This document shows, piece by piece, positions 32,495 to 40,551 of a stretch of DNA of 64,000 bases. The notes below the pieces were generated by a model. It had not been told where the DNA came from and did not search any database. It saw only the letters and a list, made by a program, of their open reading frames with translations. Origin of the DNA: Arthrobacter pigmenti (GTDB taxonomy: Bacteria; Actinomycetota; Actinomycetes; Actinomycetales; Micrococcaceae). The stretch is taken from contig NZ_JAATJL010000001.1 in the NCBI RefSeq assembly GCF_011927905.1, forward strand, positions 3,658,001 to 3,722,000, written 5' to 3'. The position numbers were made by a program, and so were the translations under genes. Each line of letters opens with the position of its first letter. Position 1 is the first letter of the stretch.

Positions 32495-34291
32495 ATGGCC
32501 ATGCCGATTGAGGATTATGCACTTATTTCCGACCTCCACACGGGAGCCCTGGTGTCCCGCGGAGGCAGCGTTGACTGGCTCTGCTACCCACGGTTCGATT
32601 CCCCGTCCGTGTTCGCGGCGCTGTTGGGCAACGAGAACCACGGACGGTGGGTCGTGGCCCCCGCGCATGGAGCCGGGGTCGCCGACCTTGTGGAGTGGAA
32701 GTACATCGAGTCCACGTTCGTGGTGCAGTCGCGGTGGCGTACGGAAGCAGGCGAGGTCCTCGTCACGGATTTCATGCCGATCCACGACCGCCGGGCTTCC
32801 CTGGCACGCCGGATCGAGGGCATCAGCGGCTCAGTGCCGATGCGCCAGGAACTCGTGGTCCGCTTTGGCTACGGGGAAGTGCTGCCGTGGGTACGGCGAA
32901 CGCATGAGCACGGCGGAGCCGGCATTCTGGCGATGGCAGGCCCGGACGCACTGTTGCTCCGTGGCGACCACCTGCCGAAGGCGGCGGACCACAAGCACGT
33001 CGGCGAATTCACCGTCGAGCCCGGTGAGAAGTTCGACCTGGAGCTGGTCTGGTACCCGTCGCACCGGTCGCAGCCGGAACCGCTGGACTTCGATGCGACC
33101 CTGCAGGACACCATCGACTATTGGCAGGACTGGGCATCGAGCTGCGAGAAGCAGGGCGAGTACGACGAGATCGTCAAGCGCTCCCTCCTGGTGCTGCGCG
33201 CCCTGACGCATGAGGACACCGGCGGCATTGTCGCAGCGCCAACCACCTCCCTGCCCGAAGCCTTCGGCGGCGAACGCAACTGGGACTACCGCTTCTGCTG
33301 GCTGCGGGACGCCGCCCTCACCCTCGAGGCCATGATGACCCACGGCTACGAGGATGAGGCGCTGAACTGGCGCAACTGGCTGCTGCGCGCCGTCGCCGGG
33401 GATCCTGAAGACCTCCAAATCATGTACAGCGTTGCCGGTGAGCGCGATCTCCCGGAGAAGGTGCTCGGCCACCTGCCCGGCTACGCAGACTCGGTTCCCG
33501 TCCGCATCGGCAACGGCGCCGTCAGTCAGTACCAGGCCGACGTCGTCGGCGAAGTGATGGTCGCGCTGGAGAAACTGCGCGAACGCGGTGTCGAGGAGGG
33601 CAAGTTCTCCTGGCCGCTGCAGCACGCCCTGCTGAGTTTCATGGAGAAGCACCTGGCGCGTAAGGACCACGGGATCTGGGAGATGCGCGGCGAACCGGCC
33701 TACTTCACGCACTCGCGCGTGATGATGTGGGCGGCCTTCGACCGGGGTGCCCGCGCGGTGCGTGAGTACGGGCTGAAGGGTGAGGCCGACCGCTGGGAGA
33801 AGCTCCGCGACGAACTCCGCGACGAGATCCTGGAGAAGGGGTTCAACCGCGAAATCAATTCATTCACGCAGCACTACGGCGGCACGCCGGTGGATGCGTC
33901 GCTGCTGCAGCTGCCGCAGGTGGGATTCGTGGCGTACGACGATCCCCTGATGCTCGGCACCGTCGCCCGCCTGGAGCAGGAGCTACTCGACGAGCACGGG
34001 CTGCTCCTGCGTTACCGGACGGAATCGGGTCTCGACGGCCTCGCGCCGGGCGAGCACCCGTTCCTCGCCTGCTCCTTCTGGCTGGTTGAGCAGTACGCGC
34101 ACACCGGCCGGCTGGAGGAAGCTCGAAAGCTCATGGACCAGCTGGTGGGCTACGCCAATGGGCTCGGGCTGCTCTCGGAAGAGTACGACGCCGGCAAAGC
34201 ACGGATGGCGGGCAACTTCCCGCAGGCCTTCTCACACCTGGCGCTGGTCCGGGCGGCGGACGCGATCCACGCCGCAACTAATGAGACCTAA
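32495..34291 (+). CDS. Glycoside hydrolase family 15 (trehalase/glucoamylase-like)
   Basis: A 598-aa cytosolic GH15 enzyme. The N-terminal beta-domain starts PIEDYALISDLHTGALVSRGGSVDWLC (cited by its ends PIEDYAL and VDWLC), and the (alpha/alpha)6 catalytic barrel starts NWDYRFCWLRDAALTLEA. Actinobacterial members of this kind are usually trehalases; glucoamylase activity cannot be excluded. ATG 32495 or ATG 32501 may be the start. It is probably co-transcribed with the GDPD gene and its end overlaps the convergent RES gene by 4 bp. Confidence 0.9.
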   Translation: MAMPIEDYALISDLHTGALVSRGGSVDWLCYPRFDSPSVFAALLGNENHGRWVVAPAHGAGVADLVEWKYIESTFVVQSRWRTEAGEVLVTDFMPIHDRRASLARRIEGISGSVPMRQELVVRFGYGEVLPWVRRTHEHGGAGILAMAGPDALLLRGDHLPKAADHKHVGEFTVEPGEKFDLELVWYPSHRSQPEPLDFDATLQDTIDYWQDWASSCEKQGEYDEIVKRSLLVLRALTHEDTGGIVAAPTTSLPEAFGGERNWDYRFCWLRDAALTLEAMMTHGYEDEALNWRNWLLRAVAGDPEDLQIMYSVAGERDLPEKVLGHLPGYADSVPVRIGNGAVSQYQADVVGEVMVALEKLRERGVEEGKFSWPLQHALLSFMEKHLARKDHGIWEMRGEPAYFTHSRVMMWAAFDRGARAVREYGLKGEADRWEKLRDELRDEILEKGFNREINSFTQHYGGTPVDASLLQLPQVGFVAYDDPLMLGTVARLEQELLDEHGLLLRYRTESGLDGLAPGEHPFLACSFWLVEQYAHTGRLEEARKLMDQLVGYANGLGLLSEEYDAGKARMAGNFPQAFSHLALVRAADAIHAATNET

Positions 34292-34917
34292 CGGAGGACA
34301 TCCACTCGCAAGGAACCACACATATCCGTCAGCCAATCCAGGTCCTTCGGGAAGGCGAACGCCCTGCCATAGGTGCGATCGACCACCAGGTCCATCTCTT
34401 GCACCCGGCCAGCATCCCCGAAGAAGACATACGCCATGTCGGTGTTGTGCTGGCGGCTCATCCACACGCACCCGTCGAACCCCGCTTGATGAGCGGCTTC
34501 CGCCCAACCGACCGTCTCCTCGTAGCGGGATGCGTCCGTCAGAGTGATATTAGATGCTTCAACTCCCAGTGTCCGAAACCCGCCGCCCATGAAAGCAGCC
34601 AGCTTAAGGCCACGCTGCACGACGACACGACCCATCAACTTATCCCCGTAATCATCACGGTTCACACGACCACCTGTGATTGGCACATCATGCAGTATCG
34701 ACTCCGCTACTGCGGATTTTTCTGTCTCCGCACCGTAGAGCACGGGCACCTTCGGTGAACCAAAGAAGGCAAAGCGGGTGGGATCACCCACGCCCGGATT
34801 GAAAGCATTTGCCTCCCGGCCAGAGCTGTTCCGATACACGCGGTAGAAAACTGTTCCCGCACTCACCTCGTAGGGCTCCGGGTTGAAAGGTAGGCCGTTT
34901 GGCCCAAGGACTACCAC
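34288..34917 (-). CDS. RES-domain toxin
   Basis: A 209-aa protein of the RES family, whose toxin members degrade cellular NAD+. The N-terminal FYRVYR (R26), the FAFFGSPKVPVLYGAET block (Y61) and AVAESILHD (E72) are the expected active-site regions. GTG 34917 overlaps the end of the preceding gene by 7 bp, so the pair is co-translated, antitoxin first. Base composition is less GC-rich than in flanking genes, which fits mobile toxin-antitoxin modules. Confidence 0.82.
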   Translation of the reverse strand: MVVLGPNGLPFNPEPYEVSAGTVFYRVYRNSSGREANAFNPGVGDPTRFAFFGSPKVPVLYGAETEKSAVAESILHDVPITGGRVNRDDYGDKLMGRVVVQRGLKLAAFMGGGFRTLGVEASNITLTDASRYEETVGWAEAAHQAGFDGCVWMSRQHNTDMAYVFFGDAGRVQEMDLVVDRTYGRAFAFPKDLDWLTDMCGSLRVDVLR

Positions 34918-35636
34918 TCCACCCCGTAATGTCCCTGAGCGGCACCAACAACCGCCTCAATGTCATCCATATGATCCACCGGTCGATCGCCCTCAAGGTA
35001 GCCACTCGGGCTGCACAACCACTGCACGAGCCCTTCTTCGCTCTTGGCGTGCTCCTTGATGATGTTCACCAGCCTTGGGACGGCGGACAGGATTGTCCCG
35101 GTCGAGGTGAACTGGAAGCCGGGGTAAACAATGGAGTTAAGCCGCTCGACGCCTATGAGCCCTCCGGCCTTTCGCTTATCGAGGGCGTATCCGTTCCTCG
35201 CTTTAGCTTTCGAACCAACCTTGTCGGCAACTTCAGCAGCGGTGAGCATGCCAAACTCATCCTCGATTTCGCGCCACAAGTGTTCGGTTGCCAGCAGCCC
35301 TCGAATAGCTTGCGTGCTCGGCGGTTCGTCGAGCACAGAGAGCGTTGATCGGAGCACTTCAGTGGAGAGCATCGCATTCCGCAGTTGGTAATCCAGGGAA
35401 CGGGAAAAGGTGGCCATCTGGGCTTGGAGACCTGATTGAAGTGCTCGAGTTATGCGCTGCACCTCAACCCCGGCTTCACCGACGGGGGCCAGCACATTGT
35501 TGGGGACGGCAATTGGCACGTAGGTCCAGCCGGGATCTTGGTCAATCCCTTCAGTCTGTTCCTTAAGCCGTCTGCGCCGCATGTGGTCAGCGACCGCACT
35601 ATGGCGCTGACGTTTTGCGGAGGTTCTACTTGCCAT
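34911..35636 (-). CDS. Xre/MbcA/ParS-type antitoxin of the RES module
   Basis: A 241-aa protein. ATG 35636 follows GGGAGGAG; GTG 35645 lies too close to that site. The C-terminal ~60 residues (LVNIIKEHAKSEEGLVQWL ... LEGDRPVDHMDD) match the toxin-binding domain of MbcA/ParS/Xre antitoxins. The N-terminal 130 residues are basic then helical, and lack a clear Xre helix-turn-helix; KKxxRRRLK-like basic stretches (RRRRLKEQ) may bind DNA instead. It is longer than most partners of RES toxins. Confidence 0.72.
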   Translation of the reverse strand: MASRTSAKRQRHSAVADHMRRRRLKEQTEGIDQDPGWTYVPIAVPNNVLAPVGEAGVEVQRITRALQSGLQAQMATFSRSLDYQLRNAMLSTEVLRSTLSVLDEPPSTQAIRGLLATEHLWREIEDEFGMLTAAEVADKVGSKAKARNGYALDKRKAGGLIGVERLNSIVYPGFQFTSTGTILSAVPRLVNIIKEHAKSEEGLVQWLCSPSGYLEGDRPVDHMDDIEAVVGAAQGHYGVEW

Positions 35637-35818
35637 TTGGTTCACTCCTCCCGTGGTTCCGTTGTTCCTATCCTACTGCCGGTTTCACCGGATTGATATG
35701 GCGTAGGTCATTGGATCAAGCTCACTGAAACCACTGACCGGCGCGCCGGGTGAACGCGCCCGGACCAGATACGGTGCAGGCGGTTCTCTTTTCCTTTGGC
35801 TACCGGCTCTGGTGGTAA

Positions 35819-36994
35819 TTACGGTTTCAGGACCACCTTGATGCAGCCGTCCTGCTTCTTCTGGAACGTCTTGTAGGCCTCGGGCGCCTCGTCCAGCGGC
35901 ACCTCGTGGGTCTTGAGGTCCATGACGCCGAGCGGATCGGACGGATCTTCTACGATCGGCAGTAGCTCGTCCGTCCAGCGCCGGACGTTGCACTGGCCCA
36001 TCCGGGTTTGGATCTGCTTGTCGAACATGGTCAGCAGCGGCATGGGGCTCGCCGTGCCGCCGTATACGCCGCTGAGCGAAACGGTGCCGCCGCGGCGAAC
36101 CGCGTCGATGCACGCATGCAGTACAGTCAGTCGGTCCACACCGGCCGTCTCAATCGCCTTCTTCGCGATGGCATCCGGGAGGAGCCCGACGGCGTTCTGT
36201 GCGAACGCGCCCAGCGGTGAGTTGTGTGCTTCCATCCCGACGGCGTCGACGACGGCGTCCGGCCCGCGGCCATCGGTCATCTCCCGGAGTACGTCCCCAA
36301 CGTCCTTGGTGAAGTCCACGGTTTCGATCCCGTGCCGCTCGGCCATCGCGCGACGCTCCGGGACGGGTTCGACGGCGATCACCCTGTGCCCAAGGTACTT
36401 CCCGACCCTGCTTGAGAACTGCCCAACCGGGCCGAGCCCAAACACAGCCAGCGTGCCGCCGTCGGGCACTGCTGCGTACTGCACCGCCTGCCAGGCGGTG
36501 GGAAGAATGTCGGAGAGGTAGAGGTAGCGCTCATCGGGGAGGTCGTTGCCGACCTTCACCGGGCCGTAGTCGGCGTGCGGGACGCGGAGGTACTCGGCCT
36601 GGCCGCCGGGGACGGAGCCGTAGAGCTCGGAGTAGCCGAAGATGCTGGCGCCCGTTCCCTGCTGGTGGACCTGCGTGGTCTCGCACTGGGACTGGAGGCC
36701 GTTGTTGCACATCCAGCAATGGCCGCAGGAGATGTTGAAGGGGATGACCACGCGGTCGCCGGGCTGCAGGTTGGTCACGCTGCTGCCGACCGACTCGACG
36801 ATGCCCATGGGTTCGTGGCCCAGGACGTCGCCCTTGTTCATGAACGGACCGAGGACCTCGTAGAGGTGGAGGTCGGAGCCGCAAATTGCCGTGGACGTGA
36901 TGCGGACTATGGCGTCGGTGGGTTCCTGGATGCTCGGATCCGGAACGTCCTCGACGCTGACTGACCGCTTGCCCTGCCAGGTGAGTGCCTTCAT
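35819..36994 (-). CDS. Zinc-dependent alcohol dehydrogenase (formaldehyde-dehydrogenase-like)
   Basis: A 391-aa medium-chain dehydrogenase. The catalytic zinc ligands are C38 (ICGSDLH) and H60/E61 (GHEPMG); the structural zinc site has C90, C93, C96 and C104. NAD(P) binding is by VFGLGPVGQFSS. The length and the insertion after the Rossmann domain resemble glutathione-independent formaldehyde dehydrogenases, so formaldehyde or another small aldehyde/alcohol is possible. It is a single gene, divergent from azlC. Confidence 0.9.
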   Translation of the reverse strand: MKALTWQGKRSVSVEDVPDPSIQEPTDAIVRITSTAICGSDLHLYEVLGPFMNKGDVLGHEPMGIVESVGSSVTNLQPGDRVVIPFNISCGHCWMCNNGLQSQCETTQVHQQGTGASIFGYSELYGSVPGGQAEYLRVPHADYGPVKVGNDLPDERYLYLSDILPTAWQAVQYAAVPDGGTLAVFGLGPVGQFSSRVGKYLGHRVIAVEPVPERRAMAERHGIETVDFTKDVGDVLREMTDGRGPDAVVDAVGMEAHNSPLGAFAQNAVGLLPDAIAKKAIETAGVDRLTVLHACIDAVRRGGTVSLSGVYGGTASPMPLLTMFDKQIQTRMGQCNVRRWTDELLPIVEDPSDPLGVMDLKTHEVPLDEAPEAYKTFQKKQDGCIKVVLKP

Positions 36995-37104
36995 GGTGTG
37001 CTCCTCCTGTATCGAGTTGGTTGCTAAGCATGCTGACTATGTTCAGTATTGCCGTGATCACTTGGGAAGTGAAGTGCCTTCTGTTCTCGGCATACGCTTG
37101 GCCG

Positions 37105-37821
37105 GTGGAGTTTTCGAAGTCCCCGGCGGTCCGGGTTGGGTTGTCCATAGCGGTTGCCACGGGGCTGTACGGCGTGTCGTTCGGTGCGCTCTCCGTTGCC
37201 TCTGGGTTGGACCTCTGGCAAACCATGGCGCTGAGCCTGCTGCTGTTCAGCGGCGGATCGCAGTTCGCGTTTATCGGCGTGGTCGGCGGTGGCGGGAGCG
37301 GCGTTGCCGCGATGTCAGCCTCCGGGCTCCTCGGGATCCGGAATGCGGTGTACGGGATGCAGATGAACGCGATGGTCCGGCCGCGCGGGTGGAAGCGCTT
37401 CGCGGCAGCGCAGGTCACGATCGATGAATCCACCGCCACAGCAACCGGCCAGAGCGAACCGCTTGAGCAACGCCGGGGTTTCTGGGTGGCCGGGCTCGGC
37501 ATCTACGTGCTCTGGAATCTGTTCACCCTGGTGGGTGCGCTCGTGGGCAACGCGATCGGCGACCCGGCGCAGTGGGGGCTCGACGGCGCCGCAGTGGCCG
37601 CCTTCCTCGGCCTGTTGTGGCCGCGACTGAAGGCACGTGAACCAGCGGCCATCGCCGTCGTCTGCGCCATGGTGACGCTGCTCGCGGTGCCGTTTGCGCC
37701 CGCCGGGGTGCCGATCCTGGTAGCCGCCGCGGTGGCCGGCGTCGTCGGCTGGTTCAGTCACGGGCCGGCGCGCGAGGGCCTGGAGCCCGACGTCGACCCC
37801 TACTCATCGGAGGGCAAGTAA
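37105..37821 (+). CDS. azlC: AzlC-family branched-chain amino acid exporter, large subunit
   Basis: A 238-aa protein with about six transmembrane helices. The conserved GLYGVSFGALSVASGLDLWQ and LLLFSGGSQFAFIGVV blocks define the family. With AzlD it exports branched-chain amino acids or analogues. Start GTG 37105 gives a family-like N-terminus but has no good ribosome site; the frame is open back to 36985, inside the divergent dehydrogenase, so the start is uncertain. AzlD follows directly. Confidence 0.88.
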   Translation: MEFSKSPAVRVGLSIAVATGLYGVSFGALSVASGLDLWQTMALSLLLFSGGSQFAFIGVVGGGGSGVAAMSASGLLGIRNAVYGMQMNAMVRPRGWKRFAAAQVTIDESTATATGQSEPLEQRRGFWVAGLGIYVLWNLFTLVGALVGNAIGDPAQWGLDGAAVAAFLGLLWPRLKAREPAAIAVVCAMVTLLAVPFAPAGVPILVAAAVAGVVGWFSHGPAREGLEPDVDPYSSEGK

Positions 37822-38133
37822 GTGAACCTGTGGCTGTGGATCCTGATCGCGTGCGTAGTCGCCTACCTCACGAAGCTCGCTGGTTACCTGGTGCCTGCGA
37901 AGGTGATGGAGAATCCGCAGATGACCCGCGTTGCCGGCACGCTGACCATCGGGTTGCTGGCTTCTCTCACTGCAGTGAACACCTTCTCGACCGGGCAGGT
38001 GTTGGTGGTCGATGCGCGGTTGGCTGCACTGGTTGCCGCCGGCGTAGCGCTGTGGCTGCGGGCGCCGTTCCTCGTTGTCGTACTGGCCGGAGCCGCCGCG
38101 GCCGCCGTGGCGCGATTGCTCGGAGCAGCTTGA
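37822..38133 (+). CDS. azlD: AzlD-family branched-chain amino acid exporter, small subunit
   Basis: A 103-aa protein with three to four transmembrane helices, starting GTG 37822 immediately after the azlC stop. Conserved features are the YLTKLAGYLVP segment in the first helix and the GLLASLTAVNTF turn. It is the obligate partner of AzlC. Confidence 0.9.
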   Translation: MNLWLWILIACVVAYLTKLAGYLVPAKVMENPQMTRVAGTLTIGLLASLTAVNTFSTGQVLVVDARLAALVAAGVALWLRAPFLVVVLAGAAAAAVARLLGAA

Positions 38134-38139
38134 AGCTAA

Positions 38140-38154
38140 TGAGAATGATTCGCA
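38140..38154. promoter_or_regulatory. Zur-type operator upstream of the AztD-like gene
   Basis: TGAGAATGATTCGCA, read on the other strand as TGCGAATCATTCTCA, matches actinobacterial Zur/Fur-family boxes (TGNNAATCATTNTCA form). It is 20 bp upstream of ATG 38175, placing the start codon very near the promoter; the transcript may be nearly leaderless. Confidence 0.7.
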
Positions 38155-38174
38155 CTTAATGCTAACGTGGCGGC

Positions 38175-39404
38175 ATGACAATCTCTTCTCGTGCCCGGGG
38201 CGCCTCTGCCATTATCGTTTCCAGCCTCCTGCTCACTGCCTGCGGTTCCGGCGCCGCCACCGAACCGGACCCTACGTCCACTCCCAGCCCCTCCGGCACG
38301 GAGGAAGCCACTGAAGCGACGCCGCGCCTTGTCCTGGCGTACGACGGCGGCATCCTGGTTCTCGACGCCGGCTCACTTGAGCAAGTAGGGAGCGCGGAGC
38401 TCGACGGCTTCAACCGCCTTAATCCCGCCGGAGACGGACGGCACGTCCTGGTTTCCACCGGCGATGCCTTCGAGGTCTTCGACGCCGGAACCTGGTCCGA
38501 GGGACACGGAGACCATGATCACTACTACGTTGCCGAGCCGGCACTCACGGACCTCGCGTTCGAGTCCGAGAAGCCCGGCCACGTGGTCCGCCACGACGGC
38601 CAGACGATTCTCTTCCACGACAGGTCCGGGCTGGTGGAGATCTTCGATCCCGGCAACCTCGCCGAGGGCCTGCCTGAAACCGAGAAGTGGACGGCTCCGG
38701 ACGCCCATCATGGCGTGGCTGTGGAACTTTCCGACGGAACCCTCGTCACTTCAACCGGGAATAACGACGGCGCCAACGGGATCGCCGTGCTCAACGGAGC
38801 GCGGGAAGTTGTCGCGACGGAAGAGTGCACCGGCATCCATGGTGAGGCTGTCGCGGCGGAGGAGGCCGTCGTCGTCGGCTGCCAGAGCGGTGTCCTGATC
38901 TACGATGGCGGGGAAATCACCAAGGTGGACAGCCCCGATGCGTACGGGCGGATCGGCAACCAGGCCGGTTCAGAGGAGTCGCCGGTGGTGCTCGGCGACT
39001 ACAAGAAGGACAAGGACGCCGAACTTGAGCGCCCTGAGACCATCGCCCTGGTCAACACCGACACCAAGTCCCTGCAGCTCGTAGACCTGGGCACAAGCTA
39101 CTCGTTCCGGTCCCTGGCCCGCGGCCCGCACGGCGAGGCGATCGTGCTCGGCACCGACGGCGCGCTGCATGTCCTGGACCCGCTGACCGGGGAGGAAACC
39201 GCCGTCGTACCCGTGGTTGAACAGTGGGAGGAACCGTTGGAGTGGCAGGAGCCGCGGCCAACCGTCTTCGTGCAGGGGCACACCGCCTACGTGACTGAAC
39301 CCGCGTCGAAGCGGATCCACGCCGTTGATCTGGAGAGCGGCGAGATTCTCAGGAGTGCCGATCTTCCCGAGGTGCCGAACGAGCTGACGGGCGTCACCGG
39401 CTAA
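38175..39404 (+). CDS. aztD: AztD-like zinc-binding periplasmic lipoprotein (beta-propeller)
   Basis: A 409-aa lipoprotein with lipobox LLTACGSG. The mature part has repeated WD-like beta-propeller blades (for example LAYDGGILVLDAG and YDGGEITKVDS) and a histidine/aspartate cluster HGDHDHYY, plus further histidines (APDAHHGVAV), the layout of the zinc metallochaperone AztD. In known systems AztD hands zinc to AztC, the binding protein of the AztABC importer, but none of these is in the window. A Zur-like box directly upstream supports a zinc role. Confidence 0.78.
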   Translation: MTISSRARGASAIIVSSLLLTACGSGAATEPDPTSTPSPSGTEEATEATPRLVLAYDGGILVLDAGSLEQVGSAELDGFNRLNPAGDGRHVLVSTGDAFEVFDAGTWSEGHGDHDHYYVAEPALTDLAFESEKPGHVVRHDGQTILFHDRSGLVEIFDPGNLAEGLPETEKWTAPDAHHGVAVELSDGTLVTSTGNNDGANGIAVLNGAREVVATEECTGIHGEAVAAEEAVVVGCQSGVLIYDGGEITKVDSPDAYGRIGNQAGSEESPVVLGDYKKDKDAELERPETIALVNTDTKSLQLVDLGTSYSFRSLARGPHGEAIVLGTDGALHVLDPLTGEETAVVPVVEQWEEPLEWQEPRPTVFVQGHTAYVTEPASKRIHAVDLESGEILRSADLPEVPNELTGVTG

Positions 39405-39426
39405 CCCCTCTTCGCAGCAGGTGCAG

Positions 39427-40551
39427 TCAGAGGCCGACGACGGCGGCAGTCGCCTCCGCGATTGCCGCTTCTTCGTCGGTGGGCACTACCAGGACGGGGA
39501 ACGCGGAGTCCTCGCTGCTGATCTCACGGGGCGAATCGCTCTTCTTCCGGTTCTCGGCGTCGTCAATAAACACGCCGAGGGCGCCCAGCCGTTTCACGAC
39601 ACGCTCGCGGAACCGCCAGGAGTTCTCGCCAATGCCGGCGGTGAACACGAGCGCCTGCGCGCCGCCGACTGCCACGTGATACCCGCCGATGTACTTCGCG
39701 AGCCGGTAGGAGGCTATCTCCAGTGCGGTCTCTCCGGCGGGATCGTCGGCCTCCTCGACCGAGCGCATGTCGTTGTGGCCGGTGAGCCCCCTAAGCCCGG
39801 ACTCCCGGTTGAGCAGCTGATCGAGCTGGTGCTCCGAGTAGCCCTCGCGGAGCAGGAACAACAGGATTGACGGGTCAATGTCGCCGGAACGCGTGCCCAT
39901 CACTAGTCCTTCGAGCGGGGTGAAGCCCATCGACGTATCGATGCTGCGCCCGTTTTGAACTGCCGTAACTGAGGCTCCGTTTCCCAGGTGCGCGATAATT
40001 CCGGTGAACTGCGCCGCTTGCATGCCGAGCAGCGCGGCCGCGCGTTGAGTCACATACTCGAAGGACGTGCCGTGGAACCCGTAGCGGCGGATGCCGAACT
40101 TTTTGTACAGGTCACCCGGCACCGCGTAGCGCCAGGCGTGCTCCGGCAGCGACCGGTGAAACGCGGTATCGAAAACCGCGACTTGCGGCATGTCCGGCCA
40201 CTTCTCAGCGATTGCGCGGATGCCCTGCACGTTCGCGGGATTGTGCAGTGGAGCCAGGGGATTGAGGCGTTCGATCGCCCGGATGATCTCGTTGTTGATC
40301 AGCACCGGTTCGCTGAACCGCTCGCCGCCATGCACCACCCGATGGCCGACGGCGTCGATCGTTTTCCCCTCGAGCGCCGAATCGATGTTTTTGGCGACCT
40401 GCTCAAGCGCCTCCTGGTGATCGGCTGGCCCGCCGTGAGCCCTGTCGCCGATACGCTCGACGATGCCCTCGGCAAGGCGCTCGCCGGAGCCTGTATCCCG
40501 CAACTGGTACTTCAGCGAGGACGATCCGGAGTTGATGACGAGGACGATCAT
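39427..40551 (-). CDS. ackA: Acetate kinase
   Basis: A 374-aa enzyme that converts acetyl phosphate and ADP to acetate and ATP. N-terminal LVINSGSSSLKYQL and the GHRVVHGGERF and HLGNGASVTAVQNGRSIDTSMGFTPLEG motifs (cited by their ends HLGNGAS and GFTPLEG) are conserved. ATG 40551 overlaps the pta stop by 4 bp. The length is slightly short for the family (~390-400 aa), but no motif is missing. Confidence 0.96.
   Translation of the reverse strand: MIVLVINSGSSSLKYQLRDTGSGERLAEGIVERIGDRAHGGPADHQEALEQVAKNIDSALEGKTIDAVGHRVVHGGERFSEPVLINNEIIRAIERLNPLAPLHNPANVQGIRAIAEKWPDMPQVAVFDTAFHRSLPEHAWRYAVPGDLYKKFGIRRYGFHGTSFEYVTQRAAALLGMQAAQFTGIIAHLGNGASVTAVQNGRSIDTSMGFTPLEGLVMGTRSGDIDPSILLFLLREGYSEHQLDQLLNRESGLRGLTGHNDMRSVEEADDPAGETALEIASYRLAKYIGGYHVAVGGAQALVFTAGIGENSWRFRERVVKRLGALGVFIDDAENRKKSDSPREISSEDSAFPVLVVPTDEEAAIAEATAAVVGL

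Noticed and set aside
31547..32785. 412-aa minus-strand frame
   Set aside because: Antisense to the glycerophosphodiesterase and GH15 genes; no protein family pattern.
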